A stretch of 64,000 nt of DNA from Xestospongia bergquistia (GCA_963965975.1 OZ014416.1:930001-994000); one strand, 5' to 3'; positions 20,064-33,500 are shown, counted from the stretch's first letter. Numbers and translations are program-made. Notes: generated by a model not told the origin, from the letters alone.

Positions 20064-23000
20064 ATGATAGGTGGTGTGTTTCTCTACAATCACAAAGGAG
20101 AGGTCCTGATATCACGTGTATATAGAGACTCAGTGACGTGAGTTTCACCTATATTCCATTCTTCAACCACCCACCTATTCATTCCTCCATTAACCACTAT
20201 CAATATCCATCCATCTTCTCATTAATCAATCTCCCTATTATCTTCTATATTTTTAACCCTTTAGGCGATCTACAATCGATGCTTTTAGAGTTAGTGTTAT
20301 ACATGCCAGACACACTGTCCGATCTCCTGTCACTAACATAGCTAGAACCAGTTATTGTCACGTCAAGAAGGGTACTGTCTGGATTACAGCCTGCACACAA
20401 CAAAATGTCAATGTAGCCCTTGTATTTGAATTCCTTCACAAAATTATTGAATTATTTACTTCGTACTTTGGAGAGATAACAGAAGAGAACATTAAAAACA
20501 ATTTTGTATTAATTTATGAACTGCTAGACGGTAAGTAGATTACAGCTGTCATATCAAGATAGGTCTTTAGTAACTATAGTTAATGTTTGTACTAAAAGGT
20601 ATAGTTGATATTAACTGGAGTGTAATGGAGATAAATAAAAGTTAGCACTCACAAAATCACACCAATATTCACTGAATGTAGTGTTTAATGGACATTGCCA
20701 TATATGGTAGTAATTATAATATTAATGGTAGTTGTATGATGTAATAGATCATTACATCACAAGTTACTGTTATCTTGATTATAAATGTAGAAAAAGGACC
20801 TAGGAATGAGTCTAGTGGTTATAGGAATGGATCTAGTTGTTATAGGAATGAGTCTAGTGGCTATAGGAATGGGTCTAGTTGTTATAGGAATGAGTTTAGT
20901 GGTTATATAACTTAATGAATTTTATGTACTTTCTCTCATACAGAGGTATTAGACTATGGGTATCCTCAGAAAACAGATAGTGGTGTATTGAAGACGTATA
21001 TAACACAACAAGGAATACGTACAACTGTGAGTGGGTGTGGTCAATATCACTCGTAGCAATGATGTCATTTTTACAGAGTATCGAGGAACAGAAGCAGATT
21101 ACTAGTCAAGTTACAGGTCAAATAAGTTGGAGAAGAGAGGGGATCAAATATCGAAAGAATGAACTGTTTCTCGATGTTTTAGAGAGTGTTAATCTTCTTA
21201 TGTCACCTCAAGGTAACAGTATAAGCTATCTTGTTTATGTCACTGGTATAGTATATCAATGTAAATAAATCCATCTAGCCAGCCATCTATCCGTTCATCC
21301 ATCCATCCATCTATCTATCTATCCATCTATCTATCCATAATTCCATATATATTTATCTAAATGTGACCATATAATTATTCATCCATTAAACTATGTCATA
21401 TATCCATTGAACTATGTCATATATCCATTGAACTATGTTGTATATCCATTAAACTATGTCATATATCCATTAAACTATGTCATTAATCCTTTTGAATTAT
21501 GTTATATTTCCGTTAAATATTCATCCATGGAACTATACCATTTGTCCATTGAACTATGTCATATATCCATTGAACTATACCATTTGTCCATTACACTATA
21601 TCATTGATTATTTTATTCATCCTTTTCATATCTATAGGTCAAGTTTTATCAGCTCATGTATCAGGTCGTGTTGTTATGAAAAGTTATCTCAGTGGTATGC
21701 CTGAATGCAAGTTTGGTATGAACGATAAACTCCTTATCGATCGCCAAGCAAAACCCTCTACACCAGAGGCACAATCCTTGGAACAACAACTAGCAAAAAG
21801 GTATTATGAATGGATCGATGGACTGACAGAGTTATAGATAGATGAATAGATGGTTTATTAGAAGCAAATTACCTTTACTTAACAGTTATATCATCATTAT
21901 TCACACCTAGAGGATGTGTAGTAATTATGCTCAAACAAGTTATGTGTACTGGTTTATCATGTGTGTTCACTGACAGTGGCTCCCAATGAAATGAAAACAA
22001 TTTAACAATACATGATGTTATGTCTATTTTGTTAAGACTAAGATAACAAACCATCAAATACCAATGATGTTTATAGAGTGAGGTCAATTGTTGGCAGGAG
22101 AGGTAAATTATACATGATCAGTGTATGAAACAGATTAAAATCCGAGATATCATTTTTTAAACTCATCTTAAACATTGTTCATTGATACCATATATAGTAG
22201 TAATGTGTGTGTGTTTGGTTCATTTTAGTGGCCACAAATATTCTGGCACTAAATAATGATTCTTCAAAATTATGACAATAAAAAACATGAAAAATTTAAA
22301 GTATGAAATATTTTAAAGTATTAAATTTTTTATACATGTTTTCATACTTTAAATTTTTCATGTTTTTTATTGTCATAATTTTGAAGAATCATTATTTAGT
22401 GCCAGAATATTTGTGGCCACTAAAATGAACCAAACACACACACATTACTACTATATATGGTATCAATGAACAATGTTTAAGATGAGTTTAAAAAATGATA
22501 TCTCAGATTGTAATCTGTTTCATACACTGATCATGTATAATTTACCTCTCCTGCCAACAATTGACCTCACTCTATAAACATCATTGGTATTTGATGGTTT
22601 GTTATCTTAGTCATAACAAAATAGACATAACATCATGTATTGTTAAATTGTTTTCATTTCATTGGGAGTCATGTCAGTGAACACGTGATAAACCAGTACA
22701 AATAACTTGTTTGAGCATAATAACTACACATCCTCTAGGTGTGAATAATGATGATATAACTGTTAAGTAAAGCTCATTTGCTTCTCAATGTAAACTGCCA
22801 TCTGTCAAGTGCTTTGATGTACCACACATACAAACAAAATAATATGTGTGATAGATATATGGTTATCTTGTTCTATTTATTACCTTCTTCAATTTATTTT
22901 GTGGTTCATTTTCCAGGAGTGGACAAAATCCCAAAGCAGGTGTGGCTATTGACGACTGTACTTTTCACCAATGTGTCAAACTTAGCAAGTTTGAGAGTGA

Positions 23001-23266
23001 AAGAAGTATCAGTTTTATTCCTCCTGATGGAGAATTTGAACTGATGAGGCAAGGAAAAGGCTGATCCAACTTCAAAGTCTTCCCTGCTTTTCATTTTATA
23101 GGTATCGTACAACAAATGACATTACACTACCATTCAGGGTAATCCCTCTTGTTAGAGAAGCATCACGTCAACACATGGAGATTAAAGTAGTTCTTAAGAG
23201 CCTCTTTAAACCAACATTGAATGCACAACATGTTGAGGTAAAACAATTTCAAGTTCTCCATTTTGA

Positions 23267-23326
<60 letters not shown>

Positions 23327-25933
23327 ATAAGGTTAAAATTCCCACTCCTCCAAACACAGCAGGTGTAAAAATGATAGCTCTAAAAGGTCGGCCAAAATAC
23401 AAGTCTGGCGAGAATGCCATAGTCTGGAGGTGAGGGAATTATACACTAACAAATCATTCTCTATCAACAATAATACATACACTACTAGTATCATTAGACA
23501 AATGGCTCTCCTCCACTTTGTCATTCAATAGTAACACGATGTTTAATCAAATTATCATGTTATTAATATTCCAATACCTGTTCTCCACTCAACACACAAT
23601 ATCTATCTGTTACATAGATATTGTTGCTTAAAGTTAGTTTAACTGTTCAATGAGTGCAGTAATGACCACTTCTACAATGCTGCATATAGCACAATTGTAC
23701 CTTTTGGGATATAATGTACGTCTGTGCTTTCGATACGGCTGTTCACTATACTATAAAGTTAATTGTCTAGTGAACGTCATGTGTGCCTATATATGAATGA
23801 CTGTACTCATGTCGTATATGATGTCAAAGATTTGCCGCAGGGTGTTTTTTTAGTGATTTCTAATGTCATTGTTGTTGCTACTACTCTGTGTGGGTGAGCG
23901 TGCGGGTGGTATATTTATCAAAGTATTGTAACATAACGTACTACAGACAATGAATGATTTAAAACTATTATTGATAGTCTGCGTCTCTGTGTGTGTGCGT
24001 GATCGCTGTTATATAAGCATCTAGCTATCAAAGAGACCGCAAGACTTTCTAATTGTTTATGGTATTTCTGCATGTGAGGGCAAGTTGACGTTCATAGCGT
24101 TCCTCACTCAAAGCAAACAATTATATCATAAAATTTTTTCTGGGTGTTGGCGTCTGTTTGTCTGGCTCCGTTGACATAACTCCTTCATGTGACCAAACGG
24201 AGCTTTGATTGTTAAAATGTATCATTATAATATACAATGAAATACATTTTACTACATTATAGATATTGTTATATGATAATATATGGCATTAGTAATAATA
24301 AAAAACTGAATGTATAGTTGTATATTATGCATACTAAATTATACTGTAACCATGGCAAGGTCTGCTCCTCTCTATGCAATTCATAGTAACCAGATCTGAG
24401 GAATTATATAGTATTTCTATGATGTTAATTTGTTCTTAGTCAAAATCGGAACTGAACCTAACATCTTGTGAGATTTGACACTTACACAGATTCAGACAGA
24501 ATTCCGAAGTCACACTTAATCTTAATGTTACTTATATTTAATTATATTGTAGACTTCCTTATAACGCAAATACACAAATACATGTGTTGTTCGTTCTGTT
24601 TTTATTGTTCATTTCATTTAGGATACGTAGGTTCCCTGGTATGAAAGAGACCCAACTTACTGCTGATGTAGAACTTCTCCCCACTGCTACTGTTGAGACC
24701 TCTAAGAGCAAACAGCAGACACGCCCACCCATCTCCATGAACTTTGAGGTAAATGTCATATCTTAGAGTACGCACCACAAACTTCAAGCAATCTGATTGG
24801 TCAGATTTAGACAATTTGAGCACACAAAACATATTAATTAAATATTCATAGACTGCAATAACAAGACATGTACATGAACATATTCATTGCTATGGTTACA
24901 GGATGTAGTGTACAATAGACTAGTACATGGAAACATATTCATGTTCATAGACAATGTTAACTCCATCAAGATGACTTATTTCTTTTAAAGAGTAAACACT
25001 CTACCACATCATAGCTACTTCACTTGGATATCACACATGTGTAAGATGAGACAAGACATCTTCCCTTTTATTAGCAAATTTATATCTTTTATCTCTGAGT
25101 AGGAGGATAAAATACATTGTGTAGTACATTATCACTTATTATATATTCCTCTCACATATACAAGCTATAATTTGAGGGGGAGTGTTGATAGTAAAGGATT
25201 ATATAATTCTAAATATGATATATTGAAACAATAGTGTGTTGACCTCTTACATCATAGAGCGGTATTGTTATTTTTATGACCTAAGAAGCCATGTATGTAG
25301 TACTAAATCCAATAATGTTCTATTGTTACATTGCTTTACATATCTTAGTATGTGATAGTTATTGTATTGTCTAGACTACTAATGATAGGAATGTTAAACA
25401 ATAGGTTTAAGCTTTTTGAATATCAATATTTTAAGATAACAACATACCATGTCTGAGGTACTGATTCAGTACTTACCCTATCCTGACATTCTATTGTACT
25501 TATCAAATTAATTTTGATTGATGAAGCAGCTGTTGAAGTGTTTTAAGACACCACAAAAGGATTACACTGCTGAGAATGACTAGTGGCGATTACAGTGTGG
25601 GGTACATGACTTGATCACTCCCTGCGTGGGATTGATGTCTCCAATTACATTAGCTATCTCACAAATAATAGCATACTACATGTGTGACATTTTTCAGATG
25701 ATGACTGTCTGTCCAACTTTAATGAACTAACAATGCTTACTGATAGATATATTTCACAAATTTTCCTGTTTTTTTTCTGCATGTAGGTTCCATTTGCTTG
25801 TTCCGGTCTTAAAGTGAGATACCTCAAGGTTTTTGAACCTAAATTAAACTACAGTGACCATGATGTTGTTAAATGGGTACGTTATCTTAGCAAAAGCGGT
25901 CTCTACGAAACACGAACTCAATCCAATTACTAA
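20064..25933 (+). CDS. AP2M1: AP-2 clathrin adaptor, medium chain mu
   Basis: Cargo-binding subunit of the AP-2 complex in clathrin-mediated endocytosis. Exons: 20064-20137, 20265-20530, 20944-21026, 21077-21212, 21638-21800, 22917-23048, 23102-23237, 23332-23429, 24622-24748, 25787-25933; 453 residues, all phases close. The N-terminal longin-like half starts [20 protein letters not shown] and includes [11 protein letters not shown]. The linker keeps the AAK1 phosphorylation-site context [16 protein letters not shown]. The mu-homology domain keeps the YxxPhi pocket residues (Asp in [10 protein letters not shown], Trp in VVKWVRYL) and the lysines of [15 protein letters not shown] that bind phosphoinositide. 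A short insert ([13 protein letters not shown]) follows FGMNDKLL. The tail extends TQSNY beyond the usual end. The intron after 23048 has a GC donor (GCAAGG). Introns carry minisatellites and a long inverted repeat. Confidence 0.98.
20803..20906. repeat. Tandem repeat in AP2M1 intron 2
   Basis: About five imperfect copies of a 21-22 bp unit, GAATGAGTCTAGTGGTTATAG. Confidence 0.85.
21284..21606. repeat. ATCC microsatellite and 21-bp minisatellite in AP2M1 intron 4
   Basis: An ATCCATCT-rich run is followed by about ten copies of TTGAACTATGTCATATATCCA. As 21 is a multiple of three, it leaves an open frame of NYVIYPL repeats, which is an artefact. Confidence 0.9.
21861..22785. repeat. Long inverted repeat in AP2M1 intron 5
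   Basis: Two arms of about 440 bp are near-perfect reverse complements around a short AT-rich spacer (about 22309-22342). For example, AACAGTTATATCATCATTAT at 21881 matches the reverse of 22743-22763, and CATGAAAAATTTAAAGTATG matches its mirror next to the spacer. Arm ends read GAAGCAAAT and ATTTGCTTC. No clear target duplication and no coding capacity were found. The transcribed intron would fold into a long double-stranded RNA. Confidence 0.9.
24843..24950. repeat. Dispersed repeat copy in AP2M1 intron 9
   Basis: It shares GCAATAACAAGACATGTACA, TTCATTGCTATGGTTACA and TGTAGTGTACAATAGACTAG with copies at 491-701 and 26811-26922. Confidence 0.85.
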
Positions 25934-28476
25934 GAGAGACACCCTTTTTTTAAGCAAAAAGGAACCCCTATTAATTAGCAGCTGCATCCTATTATGACAT
26001 TTAGTTGTTTTTTGAACTCCTGTGTTTATAAATATTAGTTATTAATTATTTAATACTTTATTTTGTTTGTTTACAGTTCTATAGTTTACACTTGATAAAT
26101 ATCAGATAGTATTTATAATTTAGGCATTTTTTTCAATTATTGTTTTTGGTGATTGCTGTTGTTGTTTATTGTTTTAGTACATTGTTGATGTCTGCGTAGT
26201 TTTAAATAATGTTAGTTATGTTTTGTTATTAATTTCTCTGTTAATTATGAAATAGTTTTGCTAACGACACATTACTAATGACATTGTTTTGTAAATGTCT
26301 TGTCATGACGTTTCAAATAGTAAATGATTTAAAAATACTAACTGATTTTATTTATTGCTTGAGAAGAATGACTATCAATACAAAAGATATTTGGCAATAT
26401 AGTTTCTAATTTAAAATTATGTCAACATGGAGTTTGTATAGATTTTTGCCTGAAAACTTTTAGATAATATGGGATATCATTCATTGATATGATTTTGTAA
26501 GACAGGTGTTTCTGATAAAGCAATTTGAACTATATTAGTGTACATTACATACATTTTTTTGATGAATGGTAACATGTTATACATTGTCAGTCAAGGAGAA
26601 ACAATGTATAATTGACATATGTATCAATGTAGTTAGGATTGTTGTGTAAAACATAAATTTGTCAATCTACAAAAGGTGTGTCTTAACATTTTTGTACTCT
26701 TGTAATCGACAATTACCAAAATGTCTTATCCGCGTGTTGGTTGTGTGTAGAAGCATGAAATCACACTTTTAAACAAGGGAACATACTCATAATTAGGTAT
26801 TCATTGATTCATAGACCACAATAACAAGACACATACATATACCTATTCATTGCTATGGTTACAGCATGTAGTGTACAATAGACTAGTACATGAAAACACG
26901 CTTATTAAATATTCATAGTTATGTATTGTCTCAAAGTCTGAGATGCAAATATTCTAATTCAAAAGGAGCTGATTTTAATTTAGAGAGGGTCACAGGAAGC
27001 TAATGGCTCTACAGCCACCTTTATTAGGAGATAACACACATTATTGTTAAATTATATCTCAGTATTCTTCAGAAGTGTCTTGCCTTCCAAAGACATTTCC
27101 ACCCTTATTAGACCACACCCATTCTTTGTCTATCAACACATATGCATTGCCATCTGTTGGTATTGCAAATGAGCAAACACAGACACAACACTATGTGACT
27201 AAAAAATAATTACTATTGTGTGATACATTTTGTAATGTCATCATTGGAGGGAGTGGTAGCAACAATCATACCAGTAAGCAGCTGTTATGATCGATTGTAA
27301 CAAAGCAAATATCAATATTATTACACATAGAAGCCAGAAATGGAACATACAAATGCTCAAACAAGAATAAGAATTTTAAAATGACACAGTGGCAATAGAA
27401 AGAACTAGGGATGCCTCTTCCTTGGGGACATAAAAGACTTCAAAATATTATTGAAGTCAACTGTTAATTGATGAGTGACAAGAGTCATCTCTACACCTTG
27501 CTTTTTTTTCATCAAAAAAAGTGTTATGTAACATTTAATATATTTCAAAAATAGAGATTTAATAATCAAAACATTTCCCACCTGCATTTCATAGTATAAT
27601 TATATTATCTGTGTTTGTAAGCATGACTCATTGGTGATCTAACTATCTAACTACTATAACTATGTGACCAAATTTCAAATGTTGTTAGCTAAGATGGCAT
27701 ATGGATACAATGGACATCTGTTATCAATCAATGTTGCGTCAAAACTGAACAGTTTTGATAGATGCCAGCGGTTAGGGGCTCAATGACGTGTGGTAGGACT
27801 CCCACACCAGAATATAATGACTATGACAATACTAACTCTTGCTTATTAAATGTCCCTGGTATACTTAATATATTACTATTGTAATTCTAGGCAAGACAGA
27901 TAGCATCATTTTTAGCAGGAGCATAGAATTTTGAAGTATCAAGTAAATTCATAGTTTGTATGCAGAGTCTTGTCTCTGTATATCTAGACTATTTGACAAT
28001 GTTTTTTCATGCTAGGAGAAGAGGACATCCCTTTGTTTAGAACAATTAACTTGGTGGATCTTGTGACATTAGACATTCACTGGAACCAGTGAGTGTGATT
28101 AAACATTAAGATAATGGTTCAATGGTTTGTAGTGATTGATACAAGTGACGAAACACAAGGATTAATTCAGCAAAGATTTCATCTCTCATATGAAATATTA
28201 TATGTACAATATTTTCATGGTGTCACCACTGGAAAACAAGCCCACATGTAAATAACCATGTAAGCTCTAATTGTTTTAAAATTTAAATTTATTGTGAACG
28301 GCTTGTCTAACATAATTGAAATAATATATCAGGTAAGCATATGTATGGATTCATCTATCTATACTATATAAACACTCACAGTTTGAAACAAATGCATCTA
28401 TTTTTCTTGTTTAGGGAGAAACAATCTACTGTCCAGTCTTCTAATTTTCTGTACAGCTGCAAAGATTACTGACACA
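25934..28476. other. Intergenic region, AP2M1 to C1q-like gene
   Basis: 2.5 kb with no supported gene on either strand. It holds the AP2M1 3' UTR, one dispersed-repeat copy (26811-26922), and the promoter of the C1q-like gene near its right end. Confidence 0.6.
26811..26922. repeat. Dispersed repeat copy, intergenic
   Basis: Fourth copy of the family at 491-701. It keeps TTCATTGCTATGGTTACAGC and TGTAGTGTACAATAGACTAG and ends TTATTAAATATTCATAG. Confidence 0.85.
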
Positions 28477-31052
28477 ATGCAAGTTGGTGTAGTGATGTTT
28501 CTTGGATTGGCCGTTTTCTGTTGTACTGTTCTTTCAATGCCAACAGAGCAGGTGACAATCATATTATAAGTATCATTCCATAAGACTGTTTTGATAGTAG
28601 TGACGAATATTAAGTTATCACCATGACCAACTACTATTGTGCTTGTATCATTTGTATCTAAGCAACCAAAAAACAACAGTTTTGTTACCTGTATCTAAGC
28701 AACCAAAGTTATAACAACAGCTTTGTATTTGTATCTAAGCAACCAAAAGACAACAGCTTTGGCGGTTTACATAATTGAGTGGCTTGATGCTTACAGAATC
28801 AACTTTAAAGAGCATTGTAATTAAAACTCAATTGTTACCTTCTACCTCAGTTTGTGCTTGTACATGGCTTGTAAAACACATCAAAAGATCCTGAGTTACT
28901 GAGGTGTGTGTATAATTACATAATTAGCAGATAAAAACTAGACAAGTAATTATATGACCATGGCTTGGTTTATTAATGTGGTAAATGAAATTTCCTCTAT
29001 CCTTAGTGGTGGCTTTTGTTACTAATAATGCCTTGGCGCCAGAGTGGAGTTGCCGCAATTATAATGGAACTTGTTCTAATCTGATTAGTGTGATAATTTA
29101 CTCTACAATGATCTCTAGTTGACAGTCTTTAACACACTGCTATAATGTTATATGTGATATAGCTACTATATTGATTCTGGTGTATCAATGTTTAATGAAA
29201 ACTAAATGAGTGTGTGTGTTAAAGAAGAGGAAAATGTAGTAGTTTGCATTGTGTGACAATTATGTTACTATGGTAACATTGATATTTTTTTCCCTTTCAT
29301 TTTTTGATCTCTGATTGAATGAACTTCTACTTGTTAATTTCTCTCTCTCTCTCTCTCGTTCTCCCTCTCTCACTCTCTCTCTCTCCTCTCACAGCAACAA
29401 GTTTTAAAAACTAAACGATTCCTGAAGTCATCAGCAAGTCCTGAAGTATGTTATGTACATTCACTTCATATATTTGTGTGTAACTGATGTACTCAATTAG
29501 TTGTATAATACATTATTAATTATCCATAAATCATTCATATGTAATGATATTTAAATATGCCAGTAACGTGGTAACTCATGTTAACAGGAAGGGTCCGGAA
29601 CCACTTCAACAGAGGAACCAACTATCACTGAATACAATTTTCGTCTTCATCTTTTCATGGACTTGACATTTCCTACTGCTATAATTCGTTTTTTACGACT
29701 TTCATTTTTGCAACATGTAAGTAAATTTATTTTATTTATACAATAACAAAAATATGGAGCATTAAGACAAATAATGTTTTATATTATATTACAATATTTA
29801 CCAAAGCTACAATTGAAAACTGTTCAATGCCAAACCATTTCAGGAACAGCTGCAAAAGATTGATTTTTGAATCAGTATCCAATTTGCAATATTTGATTAC
29901 TGCAAAACAAATTATACCTCTCCCATAACAATTTCAAAATTCTTCTCACCTTTTGTCACTCATGCATACGCATGTACACAGCGAATTCAATGGAAGATTT
30001 AATATAAAAGTTATGTAATCATGAATAACAGAATGCAATACAGATGACTATCAAATTTTGTTTATTGAATTATCTAGCGCTAGTAGATTACGTTATCAAT
30101 GGGAGTTACTACAATTAAATAGCTGTCTGCCTAGTTAGGTAATACCAGCTCCAATATTTGAATAATATTATGTAATGTTTGCTTTCTAATGCTTCAATAG
30201 TTAGCATTTTTTCCCTACGATCGCTACTAATTCATACTTGAATAGTTCTCACAAGAATAATTTTTTTTCTACAGACTGATGTTGGGTCATATACACATGG
30301 ATCATTAATGAATGCAAGCACTGGAGTTATCACTGCTCCAACAAAAGGATACTATTACTTTCATGCTGCTGTTCAGGTTGAGTTTCTTTCCTCGTTCAGT
30401 AGTTCTGACTCAATATCTGTTGGTTTTTATCTCAATATGAAAGAGAAAACAGTTCCAAGTAATCCGTGAGTTTTTAATTTATTAATGAATGTTTATGGAG
30501 AGAAGCAGATGGTTAAATGGATGTAGTAATAGAGGAATAGAGTATGATTAGATGCTATGGTGGACTTAACAAGATTTCTAAGATGTAATTGTAGATATAG
30601 TTAAGTAATATTAATGGCAAAAGTGCTGTTAGGGTCTGGTGGAGCTATATCCCCAAAATGGAGCCTTTTTTTGAGAGGATTCTGTTTGCATTCCTTAGAC
30701 TTTCCCTAGATAAGTGATAACATTATGATGTATAGTAACCTAGCAACTGGTGCAACAGGATATGAATGTAAACTGGTATATTAAAATGTATGCCAATGTT
30801 ACTACTTATCATTTAATAGGGCAATCTATCATATTGCACCAGCTGTAAAAGGCAAAATGACTATAGAAACATCAGGGACTATTAAACTGGAGGTTTGTAG
30901 CTGTACTATTTATACATTGATCCATCCCTCCATCTATATTATAGGCGGAAGATAAGATAAAAGTATATGTAGGGTTTCCCTATAATAAGAAAGTGACGTT
31001 AAAGTCTTCTACAATTATTGAAGGATCTCTTGTGAAGAAATCTGATTCATAA
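28477..31052 (+). CDS. Secreted C1q/TNF-like domain protein
   Basis: Predicted small secreted protein of 208 residues. Exons 28477-28551, 29395-29445, 29588-29716, 30275-30465, 30820-30892 and 30945-31052, all in phase. Residues 1-20 are a signal peptide (VVMFLGLAVFCCTVLS). LKTKR at about residues 29-33 is a possible dibasic processing site. From about residue 60 the sequence follows a C1q jelly-roll: a first strand region (YNFRLHLFMDLTFPTAIIRF), the hallmark STGVITAPTKGYYYFHA, then SVGFYLNMKEKTV, a Gly/Thr strand and IKVYVGF near the end. No collagen repeat is present, so it belongs with stand-alone C1q-domain lectin-like or cerebellin-like proteins. The ligand is unknown. A three-copy repeat (TGTATCTAAGCAACCAAA) lies in intron 1 at about 28645-28762. 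Confidence 0.8.
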
Positions 31053-31276
31053 ACATGTCAACATGTTAACCTGAACTGTAATTAACAACATTCATAATTG
31101 TACCTACAACAATATTACATTATACAATTGTTATTAAGTCTGTCGTTATTCCTTTGTCTCTTTGTATATTCTCTTTATTAAACACTACACATATCTATAT
31201 ATGCAAAGTAGTTGGAAATGCATGTATGATGTAACATGTATTACTTTTTTAAGTGTTAAAAAAGTTGTTTGAAACT

Positions 31277-33150
31277 TTAAAATTCAGAAGCACTAGAATC
31301 GGTATCCCAGCCACTCTCCATAACAGGACCGCCAAACTCTACTTCTTTGTCGTAGATAAAATCAGGATCGTCTGGTTTGACTCGATTTTGTTCAAAAGTT
31401 CTCTCCATGTTTGCTTTTAGTTTGTTGTAATCAGTTTCTGCAAGCCTATTGAAATCCTGTAAATCTTTATGATCTTCCTCTCCAGAGCCTGCATCATCTG
31501 AACTGACCAATTTAATATTGTCAAGTGCTTTAAGATGATCAGTTTTCATAATTGGTGTATCATCACTCCCTTCATTACTTTCACTATCACTCAGCCCTTC
31601 CAATACTTCACTCAGTTCACTCAGAACCTCTTGGCTCAAGCTATAATCATTGTACTCTTCTTTTTGTTTTAATTCTGATGAAATGACTTGTTGCTGTTTC
31701 AGTGGGTCTTTCTTTACAAGAGTAGACTCAATATTATCTTTGACATTGTCTTCTAACTGTGTGTTATAAGCTTTAGGAAAAGATTTAATATTTAATTGCT
31801 CAGTGGTTGACAGACCTTGCAGAGGTGATTGAAGAGAAGTGCTGAGCGTTGTTGAATGAATAGGTGGAAGTGAGCGAATGTCAGTTAATTTTCCTGATGA
31901 GAGAGGAGGTAAACTCTCCCGTGACCTAAGTCTACTTGTAAGAAGATCACTGACTTCATCTGAAGTAGTTTTTGAACCTGTCTTCTGATCAACAGTGCCT
32001 TTTATACCAGTAGTACTTGGATTGCTGGTAGTAGTAGTAACTGTTGACATTGTACCAGTATTGGTTGATTTAATTTCTCTTGTAACTTGAGAACTACTCC
32101 TTCCCTTTGTAAATTTGTCAAAGTCCATTGCATTGGTACCTTCATTCTCTTCTTCTTCATCTTCAAGAAGTCTGTCGTCGTCTCCTTCAGCATTGTTTAA
32201 AATCCGATCTAGTTCATCATCAATGTCAAGTGCTGCTCTATGTCTTGAACTAGTCTTTCCTGGACTTACTCCCGGGAGTCCTGGCAGTTGTCCTAAGTGA
32301 ATAAGTGACTCATCAAATGTAGTATCTCCTTTATTGTCTTGTTTCAATCTGAGAGGAGAAGAGAGAGTAGAGTTCTGTTGGGCTTTACGGACTCTCTCTA
32401 GGAGTGACTCCAGCTGAATAACAAGAGAAAACTGAACATTAGTATATGTTGTAGATTAGTACACTGACCTGTTGTCTTTTGATATTAATGAAGTAATTTT
32501 TATGTCTGGAATGATTGAAAAGGCTGGTTGCGTAATCAGACACTCTAGAAAGAGAAGAGAAAAATGATTGAAAACAATTATAACGCTATACAGTAGAATG
32601 TCTTTGCAAGGACATCTCTTAATAAGGAAATTTTCCAGTACAAACATCATATTTTGTCCCTATGTAATTTCCTGGCATAATCTACCTCTAAAAGAGGACA
32701 ACCCTGTAATTAAAACAATATTATATACTCCTGATGATTCAAGATCATAGTAGGAATTTAACACAGTAACAGTGGTGTTGTAAAGGAAGGTTAAAAATCA
32801 TTTTGACAATACATTTTTAATTGGAAACATAATATTTACATGTCTCTGAGGAGCTACTGACATACTTTCTCAGGAAATAACATAATAACATTGTAAATAT
32901 TCAATACAATATGACTATTGCTTTTCATACAAGGATGTACCATAATAATTATTTCTCACTTTGTTCTCTTGTTGAATCCTCTCAATGGCATTGATCTCTG
33001 TCTGTGTTTTCCTACAGGGGACATTAATTTGTTCTATAACAGTATGAACTAATGTAGTCACTTACCTGTTGAGAGATCAGTGTAGAAGAGAATAAAAGTT
33101 GGAGGATGGTACCGCAATGAACATTTGGTTGGTTTAATGGTGGCCATCAT
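31277..33150 (-). CDS. CEP19: Centrosomal/ciliary protein CEP19, expanded form
   Basis: CEP19 works at the mother centriole and, in vertebrates, recruits RABL2 and IFT-B for cilium entry. Exons 33066-33150, 32960-33011, 32469-32544 and 31277-32413 give 449 residues; phases close. The N terminus matches the family: a double Met start, KCSLRYHPPTFILFY, then GKHRQRSMPLRGFNK and SDYATSLFNHSRHKNYF. The C terminus carries the signature KPDDPDFIYDKEVEF and GWDTDSSASEF. Human CEP19 is about 163 residues; the extra length lies between the two conserved ends in one 1.1 kb exon. That insert is Ser/Thr/Asp/Glu-rich, with stretches such as LEDEEEENEG and LSEVLEGLSDSESNEG, and is probably disordered. It is divergent from the PTB-SH2 gene, and an X-box-like site lies in the interval. 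Confidence 0.93.
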
Positions 33151-33500
33151 AAACAATCCTACAGTATTAGAATTATGGAAAGTCACAGGTATGGAGAACT
33201 AATTTGTTGTTATTTATTTCGTTGCTATGGAAATATGACCACGCCTTCTACGATGACATAATTAACATGTGATTTCTAGTCGATGACGTCTTGCTGTAGT
33301 AGACTAATGACGTCACGTGAACGTCTAGGACTAAGGTGGTAGCTAAACAGACAGTCAGTTATAAGGTAAATCTATTGAAAGCAGTAGAATAATACTGAAA
33401 GAAGATTACAACACAGTAAGATTTGGATGTCCTATAAAATGACTTAATATCATCAATGGTGAAGTATTTAATGTGATTATCTTTATTTAATAGTCTAATT
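33151..33500. promoter_or_regulatory. Divergent promoter region, CEP19 / PTB-SH2 gene
   Basis: GTTGCTATGGAAAT at 33221-33234 matches the RFX X-box (RYYNYY-AT-RRNRAC) at all positions but the last, 71 bp upstream of the CEP19 start. A likely non-coding first exon of the PTB-SH2 gene ends about 33415 (CACA|gtaaga), with the acceptor at 33491-33493 before its ATG. Confidence 0.55.

Noticed and set aside
19937..20125. 62-codon frame ahead of AP2M1
   Set aside because: It overlaps AP2M1 exon 1 in another frame and has no family or splice support.
21407..21704. Plus-strand frames encoding NYVIYPL repeats
   Set aside because: The 21-bp minisatellite in AP2M1 intron 4 is a multiple of three and therefore stays open.
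28010..28092. Splice-like segment beginning GAGAAGAGGACATCCC upstream of the C1q-like gene
   Set aside because: It has an acceptor-like start but no frame that joins neighbouring exons in phase and no recognisable family.
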